Shown here one piece after another: positions 8,614-16,639 of a DNA stretch of 64,000 bases. Below the pieces are notes generated by a model that saw only the letters and a program-made list of their open reading frames with translations, did not search any database and was not told where the DNA came from. The position numbers and the translations under genes were made by a program. The DNA is from Peptacetobacter sp900550335. Its GTDB lineage: Bacteria > Bacillota > Clostridia > Peptostreptococcales > Peptostreptococcaceae. The stretch covers positions 2,046,001 through 2,110,000 of the forward strand of contig NZ_CP180001.1 of NCBI RefSeq assembly GCF_047528295.1, written 5' to 3'. The first letter of the stretch is position 1. Each line of letters starts with the position of its first letter.

Positions 8614-8924
8614 CCAAACGCTTCTATTAATTTTTCTATACTTTCCAACTGCTCTACTGTTAAACTTTCCAATTTTGGAATTAATCTTTTTATACCTTCT
8701 TTTTGCTTCGGTTCCTGCAAAAACATTTCACCCTCGCCAGTTTCTAGGTATGCAGGATTCACTCCATATTCTCTTATAATATCGTTCTTGGTACGGTCTG
8801 TAAGTGCTCTATATCCTTTTTCTATAGATCCTATTTGAGACTGTGAAAGTCCTAAAGCATCCCCGAAATTTTTCTGATTTAATCCTAATTCTTTTCTTAT
8901 CTTTTTAATCATATCCCCATACAT
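8598..8924 (-). CDS. XRE-family (cI-like) repressor, island copy
   Basis: 108 residues. The N-terminal XRE helix-turn-helix (MIKKIRKELGLNQKNFGDALGLSQSQIGSIEKGYRAL, residues ~5-41) continues with DRTKNDIIREYGVNPAYLETGEGEMF, the usual phage repressor linker. A short C-terminal helix follows, with no LexA-type peptidase domain. It is divergent to the plus-strand genes at 9089 and 9576, with an operator-rich interval between (8961-9060). A second XRE repressor of similar design occurs at 26672, so this copy probably controls the small island 7696-11115. Confidence 0.9.
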   Translation of the reverse strand: MYGDMIKKIRKELGLNQKNFGDALGLSQSQIGSIEKGYRALTDRTKNDIIREYGVNPAYLETGEGEMFLQEPKQKEGIKRLIPKLESLTVEQLESIEKLIEAFGKVGE

Positions 8925-8960
8925 TATTACAACTTCCTCCTATCTTTAATAACTGTATTA

Positions 8961-9060
8961 TATCACATTTTATCACTATGTGATATTTTTTTATAAAAAG
9001 TATTGACATATTATTGCAATGCGTGATAATATATAACCATAGTAACACAAAGCGATAAAA
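8961..9060 (+). promoter_or_regulatory. Divergent promoter/operator region of the island repressor
   Basis: A perfect inverted repeat TATCAC-TAT-GTGATA lies at 8971-8985, with further half sites at 8961-8966 (TATCAC), 9024-9029 (GTGATA-like) and 9051-9057 (AGCGATA). A plus-strand promoter TTGACA (9003-9008), 16 bp, GATAAT (9025-9030) is interleaved with them. The arrangement fits repression of the 9089 gene by the divergent XRE protein. Confidence 0.7.
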
Positions 9061-9088
9061 AATTACAGAAGGAAACGAGGTAATCAAG

Positions 9089-9427
9089 ATGACAAAAGAT
9101 TTAGTAATAGGTAGAAAAACAAGAAAAGTTGAAATTTTAGAAAGTAACACAGTTCCTAATGGCTTTAATCCTTGGGCATCTACAGAAAAATATCTTGTAT
9201 TTGCGGAACTATCAAACGACCCGAACGAAGGACCTTACACTATAAACGCTAATACTTTAAAAGCTATAGAAGTTGAAAATGCTGATACTGTTGTTAAGGC
9301 GAAAATAATAACAGGAAAGAAAACAGTTAAACAATTAAAAAATTATTTAAATAAAAAAGCTAGACATGTTGAATTAATATCTGAAGCTATAAAAGTATTA
9401 GAAGAAAATAAGATTGAATATAAATAA
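9089..9427 (+). CDS. Unknown early phage protein
   Basis: 112 residues, not recognised. It starts MTKDLVIGRKTRKVEIL after a GAAGGAAACGAGG ribosome region; the middle is GFNPWASTEKYLVFAELSND, and the C-terminus is Lys/Leu-rich and helical. It is first in line from the operator region at 8961-9060, so it is probably derepressed on induction. No signal peptide or membrane segment. Confidence 0.7.
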   Translation: MTKDLVIGRKTRKVEILESNTVPNGFNPWASTEKYLVFAELSNDPNEGPYTINANTLKAIEVENADTVVKAKIITGKKTVKQLKNYLNKKARHVELISEAIKVLEENKIEYK

Positions 9428-9431
9428 TTTC

Positions 9432-9449
9432 GGGAGCTTCTCGGCTCCC
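9432..9449 (+). terminator. Hairpin after the 9089-9427 gene
   Basis: Perfect stem GGGAGC/GCTCCC (9432-9437, 9444-9449). No T run follows directly, so termination may be weak; a run of A and T starts 13 bases later. Confidence 0.45.
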
Positions 9450-9494
9450 TCCCCTTCCAGGGAAAAAACTTTTTATAATTTATTTAAAAAGTAG

Positions 9495-9523
9495 TTGACA
9501 ATGTAATATAATTGTAGTAATAT
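9495..9523 (+). promoter_or_regulatory. Promoter of the acidic-protein gene
   Basis: TTGACA (9495-9500), 17 bp, TAATAT (9518-9523). The leader then carries a small hairpin (GGAAAGGG/CCCTTCC, about 9532-9551) before an ACGAGG ribosome site. Confidence 0.75.
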
Positions 9524-9575
9524 ATAATCAAGGAAAGGGAAAAGCCCTTCCAAATAATAAAACGAAACGAGGTAA

Positions 9576-10181
9576 ATGAAAATGACTAGAATAATAAACG
9601 GTGTAAAATTTGATTATGAAGTAAGCGAAATAACAGAAAAAGAATTAATAGCAATAGCAGCACAGGACGAAAGCTTAGACATGGAAAACTTTGAAACTCC
9701 AGAAGTTAAAATAGCAGTAGGCGATGTATTTGATGAGTTTTTAAATCATGAAGTTTTCGAACTTGATGAAGTACATGAGGCAGTAGCTAAATACTTTGAA
9801 GAAGTATCTGAAACATTAGACGAAGACGCAACAAGTGTTATGTATGTTATAGGTGATAAAGAGGATAAAATATACTCTCACTTTGAAGCTCCAGATGTTA
9901 TAAAATCTTTAAAATTTAAAGAAGTAACTGAAGATAGATTTTTAGACTTACAGAGTCAGTTGGTCGGCTACAGTTGGCCAACTAGAGAGGATATAGGGGA
10001 CGCAGTATTTATGGCAATAGGCGAAACAGACCCAGAAGACGGCGATATAAACTTTATAGACTCTAGCGAAGGAATAGAGGTAAGATGTGAAGATGGCGAA
10101 AGAAACAACAACACTTTCTTTATAACTTTAACTGAAACAGAAGACGACGAAATAAAAGTTGTAGATGTTGAAATGTTTTAA
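9576..10181 (+). CDS. Very acidic phage protein, possible DNA mimic
   Basis: 201 residues, family not recognised. By direct count about 55 Asp/Glu against 16 Lys/Arg, a net charge near -39, spread along the whole length and not confined to a tail. It has its own sigma-A-type promoter and a strong terminator, so it is made as a single-gene unit next to the island repressor. Several phage anti-restriction or anti-CRISPR proteins have this charge pattern, which suggests a DNA-mimic inhibitor. That is an inference; an acidic scaffold or binding protein is equally open. The start ATG is the second of two near ACGAGG. Confidence 0.7.
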   Translation: MKMTRIINGVKFDYEVSEITEKELIAIAAQDESLDMENFETPEVKIAVGDVFDEFLNHEVFELDEVHEAVAKYFEEVSETLDEDATSVMYVIGDKEDKIYSHFEAPDVIKSLKFKEVTEDRFLDLQSQLVGYSWPTREDIGDAVFMAIGETDPEDGDINFIDSSEGIEVRCEDGERNNNTFFITLTETEDDEIKVVDVEMF

Positions 10182-10192
10182 ATATAAAAATT

Positions 10193-10215
10193 GGGGACTT
10201 GTTAAGTCCCCTTTT
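10193..10215 (+). terminator. Intrinsic terminator after the acidic-protein gene
   Basis: Perfect eight-base stem GGGGACTT/AAGTCCCC with a 3-base loop, then TTTTC. A near-copy of this stem (GGGACTT/AAGTCCC) stands at the other end of the next gene (11103-11123). Confidence 0.88.
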
Positions 10216-10233
10216 CTATAGGAGATTTGAAAA

Positions 10234-11115
10234 ATGAGAAAAGATAATACTAGCGGTGTTACTGGTGTATTTTGGCATAAAAAAGCTGACAAGTGGACGG
10301 CGCAAATAACTATTAATGGTAAACGCTATTCTTTAGGGCTTTTTGAGGATAAAGAGGATGCAATAAAAGCACGCCAGGAAGCCGAAAAAAATGTGAAAAA
10401 AGAACCTAGAAAAAAGAATATTATAAAAAAGAATTTAATTGGCCAACGTTTTGGAATGCTTGAAGTTATAGATCAGAAACGAGAGAACAACCGAACATGG
10501 TGCCTTTGCAAGTGTGATTGTGGAAATACTAAGTGGATAAGGTCGGACAGGCTAACAACTAAAAATAGACCATCTAGGAGTTGCGGTTGTGAATCTAAAG
10601 CTAACCAATTTGAAACTAAAGACCTAACAGGGCAAAAATTCGGACGTTTAACAGTTGTAAGACCAACAGAAAAAAGAGATCCAAGCAACGGGGCTGTTAT
10701 TTGGGAATGTCGTTGTGAATGTGGCAACCTAACAACTGCCACTGTGGATGACTTAAGAAATAAAAAATCTTGTGGTTGTCTATTTGAAGAGATGAAAGAG
10801 GAAATATACAAAAAGTTTTCTACTGCCTTCCAGGAAAAATATATAATAGACCATGTTAATACATCCGCTATTAATTACCCTAAATTGAGAGCTAATAATA
10901 CAAGCGGTGTTACTGGTGTTTATTGGAGTAAACGAAATAAGCGTTGGATAGCTCAAATTTGGGTTAAGGGCGAAACTATACCCCTTGGTAGTTATATACA
11001 TAAAGAGGACGCAATAAAGGCACGCCAAGAGGCGGAAGATAAATATTATAGAACTTTTTTAGAAGAGCATGGCATAGAAGTAAAATTCGACAAGAAAGAA
11101 AAAAGGGACTTATAA
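10234..11115 (+). CDS. Phage DNA-binding protein with two AP2 domains and two zinc-ribbon repeats
   Basis: 293 residues, symmetric layout. An AP2-type domain at residues ~1-55 (SGVTGVFWHKKADKWTAQI, then the KEDAIKARQEAE helix) and another at ~228-280 (SGVTGVYWSKRNKRWIAQI, same helix) enclose two copies of a Cys-rich unit (GQRFGMLEVI with CLCKCDCGN; GQKFGRLTVV with CRCECGN, each ended by SCGC). AP2 domains bind DNA and in phages often ride with HNH homing nucleases; no HNH motif is visible here. It may be a regulator or a nuclease-dead homing relative. The stop overlaps the end of the convergent SNF2 gene. Confidence 0.8.
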   Translation: MRKDNTSGVTGVFWHKKADKWTAQITINGKRYSLGLFEDKEDAIKARQEAEKNVKKEPRKKNIIKKNLIGQRFGMLEVIDQKRENNRTWCLCKCDCGNTKWIRSDRLTTKNRPSRSCGCESKANQFETKDLTGQKFGRLTVVRPTEKRDPSNGAVIWECRCECGNLTTATVDDLRNKKSCGCLFEEMKEEIYKKFSTAFQEKYIIDHVNTSAINYPKLRANNTSGVTGVYWSKRNKRWIAQIWVKGETIPLGSYIHKEDAIKARQEAEDKYYRTFLEEHGIEVKFDKKEKRDL

Positions 11116-11123
11116 AGTCCCTT
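11103..11123. terminator. Bidirectional terminator between AP2 and SNF2 genes
   Basis: Stem AAGGGACTT/AAGTCCCTT (11103-11111, 11115-11123). It covers both stop codons of the convergent genes. On the minus strand six T follow, on the plus strand only a weak T/C run, so it mainly ends the minus-strand replication operon. Confidence 0.85.
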
Positions 11124-12708
11124 CTACTCTTCTTTTAAACGCTTTTAAAAATGTCTCTTGTCTGTCTTCCTTACTTTCCAATACTTCTACCTTGTCCACG
11201 TCTACAGTGTTTTTTACAATAAGTTGATGGACTATAACGCCATTTGTTTGGCCTTGTCTGTATAGTCTCGCGTTGGCTTGTTGGTAGAGTTCCAGGCTCC
11301 ATGGAAGGCCGAACCAAACAATAATATTGCCCCCTGCTTGTAAGTTTAGACCATGCCCCGCACTCTTAGGGTGGCACAGTGCAATTTTAATATTACCCTC
11401 GTTCCAGTCTTTAAGGTCTTGAGAGGTCTCAAGCTTTCGAGGTTTTAAAGATTTGAACGCGTCAACGATTCTGTCAAAGTCGTGTTTAAACTCATAAAAA
11501 ATTAATATATTACCTGGAGACGTTTCAACAAGCTCCTTCAGGGCGTCAATCTTTACGTCGTGGATATGTACGACTTCACCACTTTCGGAATACACTGCCC
11601 CATTGGCAAGCTGTGCAAGTTTCATATTAACACTCGCAGCACTTTGGGCGGTTATGTTTTCCGTATCGACTTCTAAAATATACTCTTTTTCTAGTTCCTT
11701 ATACTGCTTCAGTGTTTTCGGATCTAAGGATAGAGTTATATTATTAATCGTTAAAGGTGGCATGTTTAAGAAGTCTTTGGCCTTCATAGATAAGCATATA
11801 TCAGATATAGCGTTGTCAATCTTACTTTTACAGTCTGGACTTCTAAGCTTACGACTGTACACGGTGCCAGTTTGATAATTTACCTTGTCAGGCACGAAAA
11901 ATCTTTCTCGGTAAGCGGTCAAAGTCCTTCCTAGGCGTTCCCCACCATCAAGTAGATATATTTGACTGTAGAGGTCTTCATATCCATTTGGTAGGGGCGT
12001 TCCTGTAAGACCTATAACACGCTTGGACTGTCTTATAACCTTCTTTAAGGACTTAAAGCGTTTAGAACTGGGAGACTTAAAAAGAGAAAGCTCATCAAGT
12101 ACAACAGTATTAAACGGCCAGGACTTACCGAATAAATCAACAAGCCACGGCACGACGTCAACGTTAATCACGTATATGTCGTGTGGCTCCTTCAGGACCT
12201 TCCCACGTTTGGCAGGTGTTAGACCTGCAGCACTGACAACATCAAGGTGCTTTAAATGGTCCCATTTCCGAACCTCGTCCGTCCATGTGGTAAGTGCCAC
12301 ACGTTTTGGAGCTATCACCAAGCAAGGAAAGGTAAAAACCGATTTGCCCTCTGAGGGTAAAATTGGATTTGCCGTTTTGGTGAAATTAGATTTGCCGTTT
12401 TCAAATTTAGGTGAAATTCGATTTGCCGTTGAAGGTAAAATCAGATTTGCCGTTTTTCTTTTTGCACTCTCATAGGTGATTTTGGATTTGCCGTTTTTTC
12501 TTGAGCAAATTACATACCTTTTCCCCCATTCTAAACTATTATCTTTTTCTCCAACTTTACCAGACATAAATCTACCACTCAAATCATTTAAAGCTGTAAG
12601 AGTTGATACAGTTTTTCCTAAACCCATATCTAAAAATAAAGCACATCTATCATGAGTCTTTATAAACTCAATAGCAGTTTTTTGGTAATCATGAGGGTTA
12701 AAATTCAT
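11110..12708 (-). CDS. SNF2-family helicase with a repeat-derived insertion
   Basis: 532 residues. SF2 motifs in order: HDYQKTAIEF, Walker A DMGLGKT (~25-31), Ia LVIAPKRVALTTW (~131), DEAH-type VVLDELSLFKS, III VIGLTGTPLPNGYEDLYSQI, then the second lobe with LCHPKSAGHGLNLQ and QANARLYRQGQT. Phage SNF2 proteins remodel or unwind DNA in replication or recombination. Between Walker A and motif Ia lies an insertion of about 90 residues (~residues 45-125) built from a degenerate DNA repeat; relatives are usually nearer 450 residues. It overlaps the VRR-NUC gene by 11 bases, a usual partner. Confidence 0.92.
   Translation of the reverse strand: MNFNPHDYQKTAIEFIKTHDRCALFLDMGLGKTVSTLTALNDLSGRFMSGKVGEKDNSLEWGKRYVICSRKNGKSKITYESAKRKTANLILPSTANRISPKFENGKSNFTKTANPILPSEGKSVFTFPCLVIAPKRVALTTWTDEVRKWDHLKHLDVVSAAGLTPAKRGKVLKEPHDIYVINVDVVPWLVDLFGKSWPFNTVVLDELSLFKSPSSKRFKSLKKVIRQSKRVIGLTGTPLPNGYEDLYSQIYLLDGGERLGRTLTAYRERFFVPDKVNYQTGTVYSRKLRSPDCKSKIDNAISDICLSMKAKDFLNMPPLTINNITLSLDPKTLKQYKELEKEYILEVDTENITAQSAASVNMKLAQLANGAVYSESGEVVHIHDVKIDALKELVETSPGNILIFYEFKHDFDRIVDAFKSLKPRKLETSQDLKDWNEGNIKIALCHPKSAGHGLNLQAGGNIIVWFGLPWSLELYQQANARLYRQGQTNGVIVHQLIVKNTVDVDKVEVLESKEDRQETFLKAFKRRVEGTL
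12341..12492. repeat. Six copies of GATTTGCC inside the SNF2 gene
   Basis: Copies begin at 12341, 12366, 12389, 12420, 12444 and 12485; most read GATTTGCCGTT. On the coding strand the unit AACGGCAAATC is read in two frames: as NGKS/EGKS (three times) and as TAN (three times). The repeat therefore arose at DNA level, with length changes that kept the gene open. Confidence 0.9.
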
Positions 12709-12973
12709 TGTCTATCACCTCACAAGCTTTTTCTTTACTATCTACTACATACACATTAAATCCCATATCTATAAGCCAACCTATCACATGTACTTGTAAC
12801 TTACGTGGTTTCTGCCCTGGTGCTTTAAGTTCTGTAAAGAATACTTTCCCACCAGGTTTTAAAACTATTCTATCTGGGAAGCCAGCAACACCAGTGCCAG
12901 CCCCCTTTATAGCTTTTCCACCTTTTGCACTTACCAAGTTACAAAAGTATTTTTCTATATCCTTTTCTAACAT
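12698..12973 (-). CDS. VRR-NUC domain nuclease
   Basis: 91 residues, a full-length minimal VRR-NUC protein. Motifs: KGGKAIKGAGTGVAGFPDRIVL with the conserved G-PD, then KVFFTELKAPGQKPRKLQ with catalytic E-K, and a final QxxxxGWLIDMGFNVYVVDS segment. The PD-(E/D)XK fold cuts branched or flap DNA. It overlaps both the primase-helicase gene (7 bases) and the SNF2 gene (11 bases), the classic phage order. Confidence 0.93.
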   Translation of the reverse strand: MLEKDIEKYFCNLVSAKGGKAIKGAGTGVAGFPDRIVLKPGGKVFFTELKAPGQKPRKLQVHVIGWLIDMGFNVYVVDSKEKACEVIDNEF

Positions 12974-15378
12974 TTTCTCTTATACCCCCTTTGACGTCCG
13001 TATATACTAAAGCTAGTTCTACAAGGTTCCCATTCTCCACTTGCTTCTATAATTGCTCTGAACTCCCTAGCATCAACGTTCTTAAGTGATGCCATATCTT
13101 TTCCATATAATTCACACCATATTGACATAGCACATACTGTATCACGTTGTACTAGATTTGCCTTTTCAAAGTCAAAGACACTTTCAACTTCGTCTTCTCT
13201 ACTGTAGTACATTCTTCTAGTGAACATATCTAGCTTATCCCAATTATCCGGTATCATCTTGTCAAGGTATGCAAGTACAGCACCCTCACGTTCACTACTT
13301 TCAGTATGATTAAGTTGTGCAAGTGTTGCCTCTTCATTCTGCTCATAATTAAGATATAAGTTTTCTCCGCTTTTAAAGATTTCAATAGCCTCTGCTAATA
13401 TCTGGTCTCGTTCTTCTGTTAGATCCTTAAACACGTTTTTACTTGGTTTAACTTTTCCAACATCAATAGGCCAAAAACGTCTATTACCCGTTCTATCTCT
13501 TAAAAACTCTGTATCGTTAGTAGTACCAACAATTACACATTGTCTAGGATAATTTTCTGTACGTCTTCCGTATGCTTGTCTATATCTATCCTCTCGTTTA
13601 GATAAGAAGTGTTTGATTGACTCTATATCTGCCTTTTTAGTAGCAGTAAGTTCTCCCATTTCAACAAGCCACACACCTTGTAACTGTTCAAAAGCTTCTT
13701 TACCAGATACAGTTGTTAAACTGTCTGAGTACCAATTGCCACCAAGGATATTAAGAAATGTACTCTTACCTAAACCTTGTGCACCTGTAAGAACTAGCAT
13801 ATTATCAAACTTAATACCAGGTTTATAAACTCTAGCAACAAGTGCTGCCATTACTTTTCTAATTGTATAACGATTATAAGGTATGTCCTCTGCTCCTAGG
13901 TAATCTATTAAAAGTGTATCTACCCTTTCTACTCCATCCCATTTAAGACTATCTAAGTATTCTCTTACTGGGTGCTTTTTATGTCTTTCAAATACAATCT
14001 TAATAGCATCTTCTACTTTAGGTTTAGAAAAGATACCTAGTCTTTTTTCAATTAAGTTTCTAAGTGCCGAATCATCTGTATCTCTCCACTCAGAAAGTCC
14101 TCTACCTTTAGACCAAGGAAGTTTTCCAGTAGTCATACATCTACAAGAGAAACTATCATAATAAATTGTATCTTTTAACCGACTTTCTATAAAAATTACT
14201 ATATTTTCTACAGTAGATTTAATTTTACCCTTTTCAGTAAGCTCGTAAATTGGCTCAGAAGGTTTTTCAAGGTTATCTACATCGTCGAAGTTTTCAAACT
14301 CTTCTCTGAGTCTCCTATCGTCTCTAGCAATGTCTTCAGCTAATTGACGATTAAACTCATTGTCTTTTTGTATAAATTCGACCATTTTTTGATATGAAGG
14401 TAATTCTATACCTTCTTTTTTAGTATTTTTATCTAATTCTCCAAACTTGTGTATACGTACTAAGTCAAAAGCATTGCATAACTGCTCACACGTTGGGTCT
14501 GTACTGTGATGAGAGTATAAGAATTTATCCTCATAACTTACTGCCCCTCCGTAAGTACTTCCTAGTACATAGGTGTATCTGCTTTTCAACATATCACATT
14601 CTGTATAAACATCTGGAAGGAAAGTATCTATTGCCTCAGATATAGAGTAAGCTCTACAGAACGTACCAACTATACCTTCTTTCTCTGTAGGGTCTTCTAC
14701 AGATAAATCTCTTTTAACTTTAGCAGTTACTCGGCTTGAATGTGGCCACGTTGATACATCTTTCCAATCTTCATACTTCGCAAGTATTTCATCTGGATCA
14801 ACTAATATACCATCAAATTGCTCAAACACATACTCTCCATCTTTTGGACAAGATGCCCAATACATTAGTCTATTAGGCTGATATGTTGTATCGTCAAACA
14901 TTTCAATACCTAATTCCTCAGCAAGTTTTCTAGCTACTGCCTCATATTCGTCTGGAAGTATTGGACGTGATAAAGGTAATAGAAGTCTATAACGTTCATG
15001 CCCTCTGTAGTGTGAGTGAGTTGAATATAAAGCAGCCTCATAAGGCATTAAAATACATAATGAGTCTATTAAATCTTCAACAGGATAATCTATATCCAGT
15101 GCTACTATACTTCTGCTCTGTACGTCACCCCGTTTTCTACTACCGTTCTTTAAAAAGCCACCTACAAACCCACCTACATCTTTTATGCGACCTTTTTCTG
15201 ATGTAGACATAGCTTTATACTCTTCTACAGTTTCATCTGTCACTATAGGGTCATCAAGTTTTTCTAGTATTTCCTTCCACGTCATTGTTATATTTTTCCA
15301 TTTTTTAGCAGTAGCCTTATCGGCTACCGCTATGTTTAATACTCTGTTTTGGTTTTGAACTATTTTAAGTTCTTCCAT
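12967..15378 (-). CDS. Primase-helicase, VapE / virulence-associated E family
   Basis: 803 residues. The N-terminal part looks like an archaeo-eukaryotic primase fold: IVALDIDYP (~residues 90-98), then HYRGHERYRLLLPLSRPI and YQPNRLMYWAS. The C-terminal VapE domain has EYLDSLKWDGVERVDTLLIDYLG (~470), Walker A GAQGLGKSTF (~535), LVEMGELTATKKADIESIKHFLSKREDRYR and GTTNDTEFLRDRTGNRRFWPI (SF3/D5-like). It probably primes and unwinds phage DNA. The start lies next to the dut stop, one base shared. Confidence 0.93.
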   Translation of the reverse strand: MEELKIVQNQNRVLNIAVADKATAKKWKNITMTWKEILEKLDDPIVTDETVEEYKAMSTSEKGRIKDVGGFVGGFLKNGSRKRGDVQSRSIVALDIDYPVEDLIDSLCILMPYEAALYSTHSHYRGHERYRLLLPLSRPILPDEYEAVARKLAEELGIEMFDDTTYQPNRLMYWASCPKDGEYVFEQFDGILVDPDEILAKYEDWKDVSTWPHSSRVTAKVKRDLSVEDPTEKEGIVGTFCRAYSISEAIDTFLPDVYTECDMLKSRYTYVLGSTYGGAVSYEDKFLYSHHSTDPTCEQLCNAFDLVRIHKFGELDKNTKKEGIELPSYQKMVEFIQKDNEFNRQLAEDIARDDRRLREEFENFDDVDNLEKPSEPIYELTEKGKIKSTVENIVIFIESRLKDTIYYDSFSCRCMTTGKLPWSKGRGLSEWRDTDDSALRNLIEKRLGIFSKPKVEDAIKIVFERHKKHPVREYLDSLKWDGVERVDTLLIDYLGAEDIPYNRYTIRKVMAALVARVYKPGIKFDNMLVLTGAQGLGKSTFLNILGGNWYSDSLTTVSGKEAFEQLQGVWLVEMGELTATKKADIESIKHFLSKREDRYRQAYGRRTENYPRQCVIVGTTNDTEFLRDRTGNRRFWPIDVGKVKPSKNVFKDLTEERDQILAEAIEIFKSGENLYLNYEQNEEATLAQLNHTESSEREGAVLAYLDKMIPDNWDKLDMFTRRMYYSREDEVESVFDFEKANLVQRDTVCAMSIWCELYGKDMASLKNVDAREFRAIIEASGEWEPCRTSFSIYGRQRGYKRKC

Positions 15379-15812
15379 TATCTCACCCCCGTAGAACCAA
15401 ACCCTTTCTCACCTCTATTAGTGTTAGGTAAGTCCTCTGTTGTTTCTGTAAATGATACGTTTATAACTTTTTCCATAACAGCTTGTGCAAGCTTTGTACC
15501 TTTTGGAATTGTTATAGGTTTATTAGAGTAGTTAGCAGTTATTATCTTAACTTCTCCAGTGTATCCGTTATCTATTGTGCCTAGTAATACGTCTCCAAAT
15601 TTTCCACTTAAAGAGTTTCCACTTCTAGGTCTTATCTGCATACCTAGGTCTCTAGGTAAAAAGAATTTTAGTCCTGTAGGTATAGCAGTTCTTTCGCCCG
15701 GAAGTAATATAACTTCTTCAGCAGTATAAAGATCAAAACCACTATCACCTTCATGTGCATATTCTGGTGTTACTGCGTCCTCTGTTAACTTTTTAAATAG
15801 CATTCTGTTCAC
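15378..15812 (-). CDS. dut: dUTP diphosphatase
   Basis: 144 residues, trimeric dUTPase length. The five motifs are readable: GDSGFDLYTAEE (1), PRSGNS (2, ~78), GTIDNGYTGEV (3, ~93), KGTKLAQAVM (4) and RGEKGFGSTG (5, C-terminal arm). It hydrolyses dUTP to dUMP, keeping uracil out of phage DNA. The gene overlaps its upstream neighbour by 20 bases. Confidence 0.96.
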   Translation of the reverse strand: MNRMLFKKLTEDAVTPEYAHEGDSGFDLYTAEEVILLPGERTAIPTGLKFFLPRDLGMQIRPRSGNSLSGKFGDVLLGTIDNGYTGEVKIITANYSNKPITIPKGTKLAQAVMEKVINVSFTETTEDLPNTNRGEKGFGSTGVR

Positions 15813-16248
15813 TCCTTTTAGCTTGTTTATATATTCTTCCTACTGCACTATCATCATAAACCACTCCATAGTTGAAGGATAAGTACTCTCCAACTTTATA
15901 ATTTGAAAGTTTATCAACATCTTTAAGTTTTAAAACTATTTCTTCTATATCCTCTGGAAGTAGTGTTACTCTGTTGAATTTTGCATCTAGTATATATTTA
16001 TTTAATATGTTTATAGCCTTATCTAAACCAACTTTTTCTATATCTCTTTTAAATCTTGCGAACAAACTTCTAACTGTTTTCAATTCCAATTTATTTAAGT
16101 TTCTGTAGTATATAACCTTTTTAACTTTTACACGTTTACAGTAGTTGTCTGGGTAGAAATCTAATGAATAAGGTAAGACTTCCTTATCTATCGTTTCTAC
16201 ACTCTCAACTACTATGCTTTTACCTTTTAGACATATATTGTGCTGCAT
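15793..16248 (-). CDS. Unknown phage protein
   Basis: 151 residues. An N-terminal beta-like part (ICLKGKSIVVESVETID) precedes Lys-rich helices (KLELKTVRSLFARFKRDIEKVGLDKAINILNKYI) and a C-terminal segment SFNYGVVYDDSAVGRIYKQA that resembles a winged or HTH end. Not recognised. It lies in the replication operon between dut and a 108-residue gene. Confidence 0.7.
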   Translation of the reverse strand: MQHNICLKGKSIVVESVETIDKEVLPYSLDFYPDNYCKRVKVKKVIYYRNLNKLELKTVRSLFARFKRDIEKVGLDKAINILNKYILDAKFNRVTLLPEDIEEIVLKLKDVDKLSNYKVGEYLSFNYGVVYDDSAVGRIYKQAKRSEQNAI

Positions 16249-16251
16249 TGT

Positions 16252-16578
16252 CTATTCCTCCTCATCAAAGTCTAAAATTAATACCTTATCTCCTGTAGGC
16301 ACTTCTTTAGTTCCAAATATAAAAGGTACATCTACATAACATTTTTTTACTTGTAAACTTGTAAGCTTTCTACCTTTAGAAGCTCTGTAATACCATTCTC
16401 TAAAGCTTGGACTAGGTTTAAGCTTAACAGCTTTTTCACTTACAAATACATTAGCTATAACTTCATCCTCATCAAAATAGAAGTCATCTATATTATTAAG
16501 GAAGGAATTATCCTCAACTCTTATTATGTCTTTTATATATGTGTATTTGTTTTTACCGAAATTAATCTTTATTCGCAT
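16252..16578 (-). CDS. Unknown phage protein
   Basis: 108 residues; beta-rich sequence with an acidic C-terminus (LILDFDEEE). No family recognised, no membrane segment. It is spaced three bases from the next gene and has a TAGGAGG site upstream, so the frame is well supported. Confidence 0.7.
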   Translation of the reverse strand: MRIKINFGKNKYTYIKDIIRVEDNSFLNNIDDFYFDEDEVIANVFVSEKAVKLKPSPSFREWYYRASKGRKLTSLQVKKCYVDVPFIFGTKEVPTGDKVLILDFDEEE

Positions 16579-16639
16579 ATTAGCCTCCTATCTGAAATGT
16601 CTTAAAAGTAGTGTAGTTATACAGAATATAACTAGTATC

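Noticed and set aside
12023..12475. Plus-strand 150-codon frame within the SNF2 gene
   Set aside because: It is created by the GATTTGCC repeat array and the codon pattern of the real gene; no start signal.
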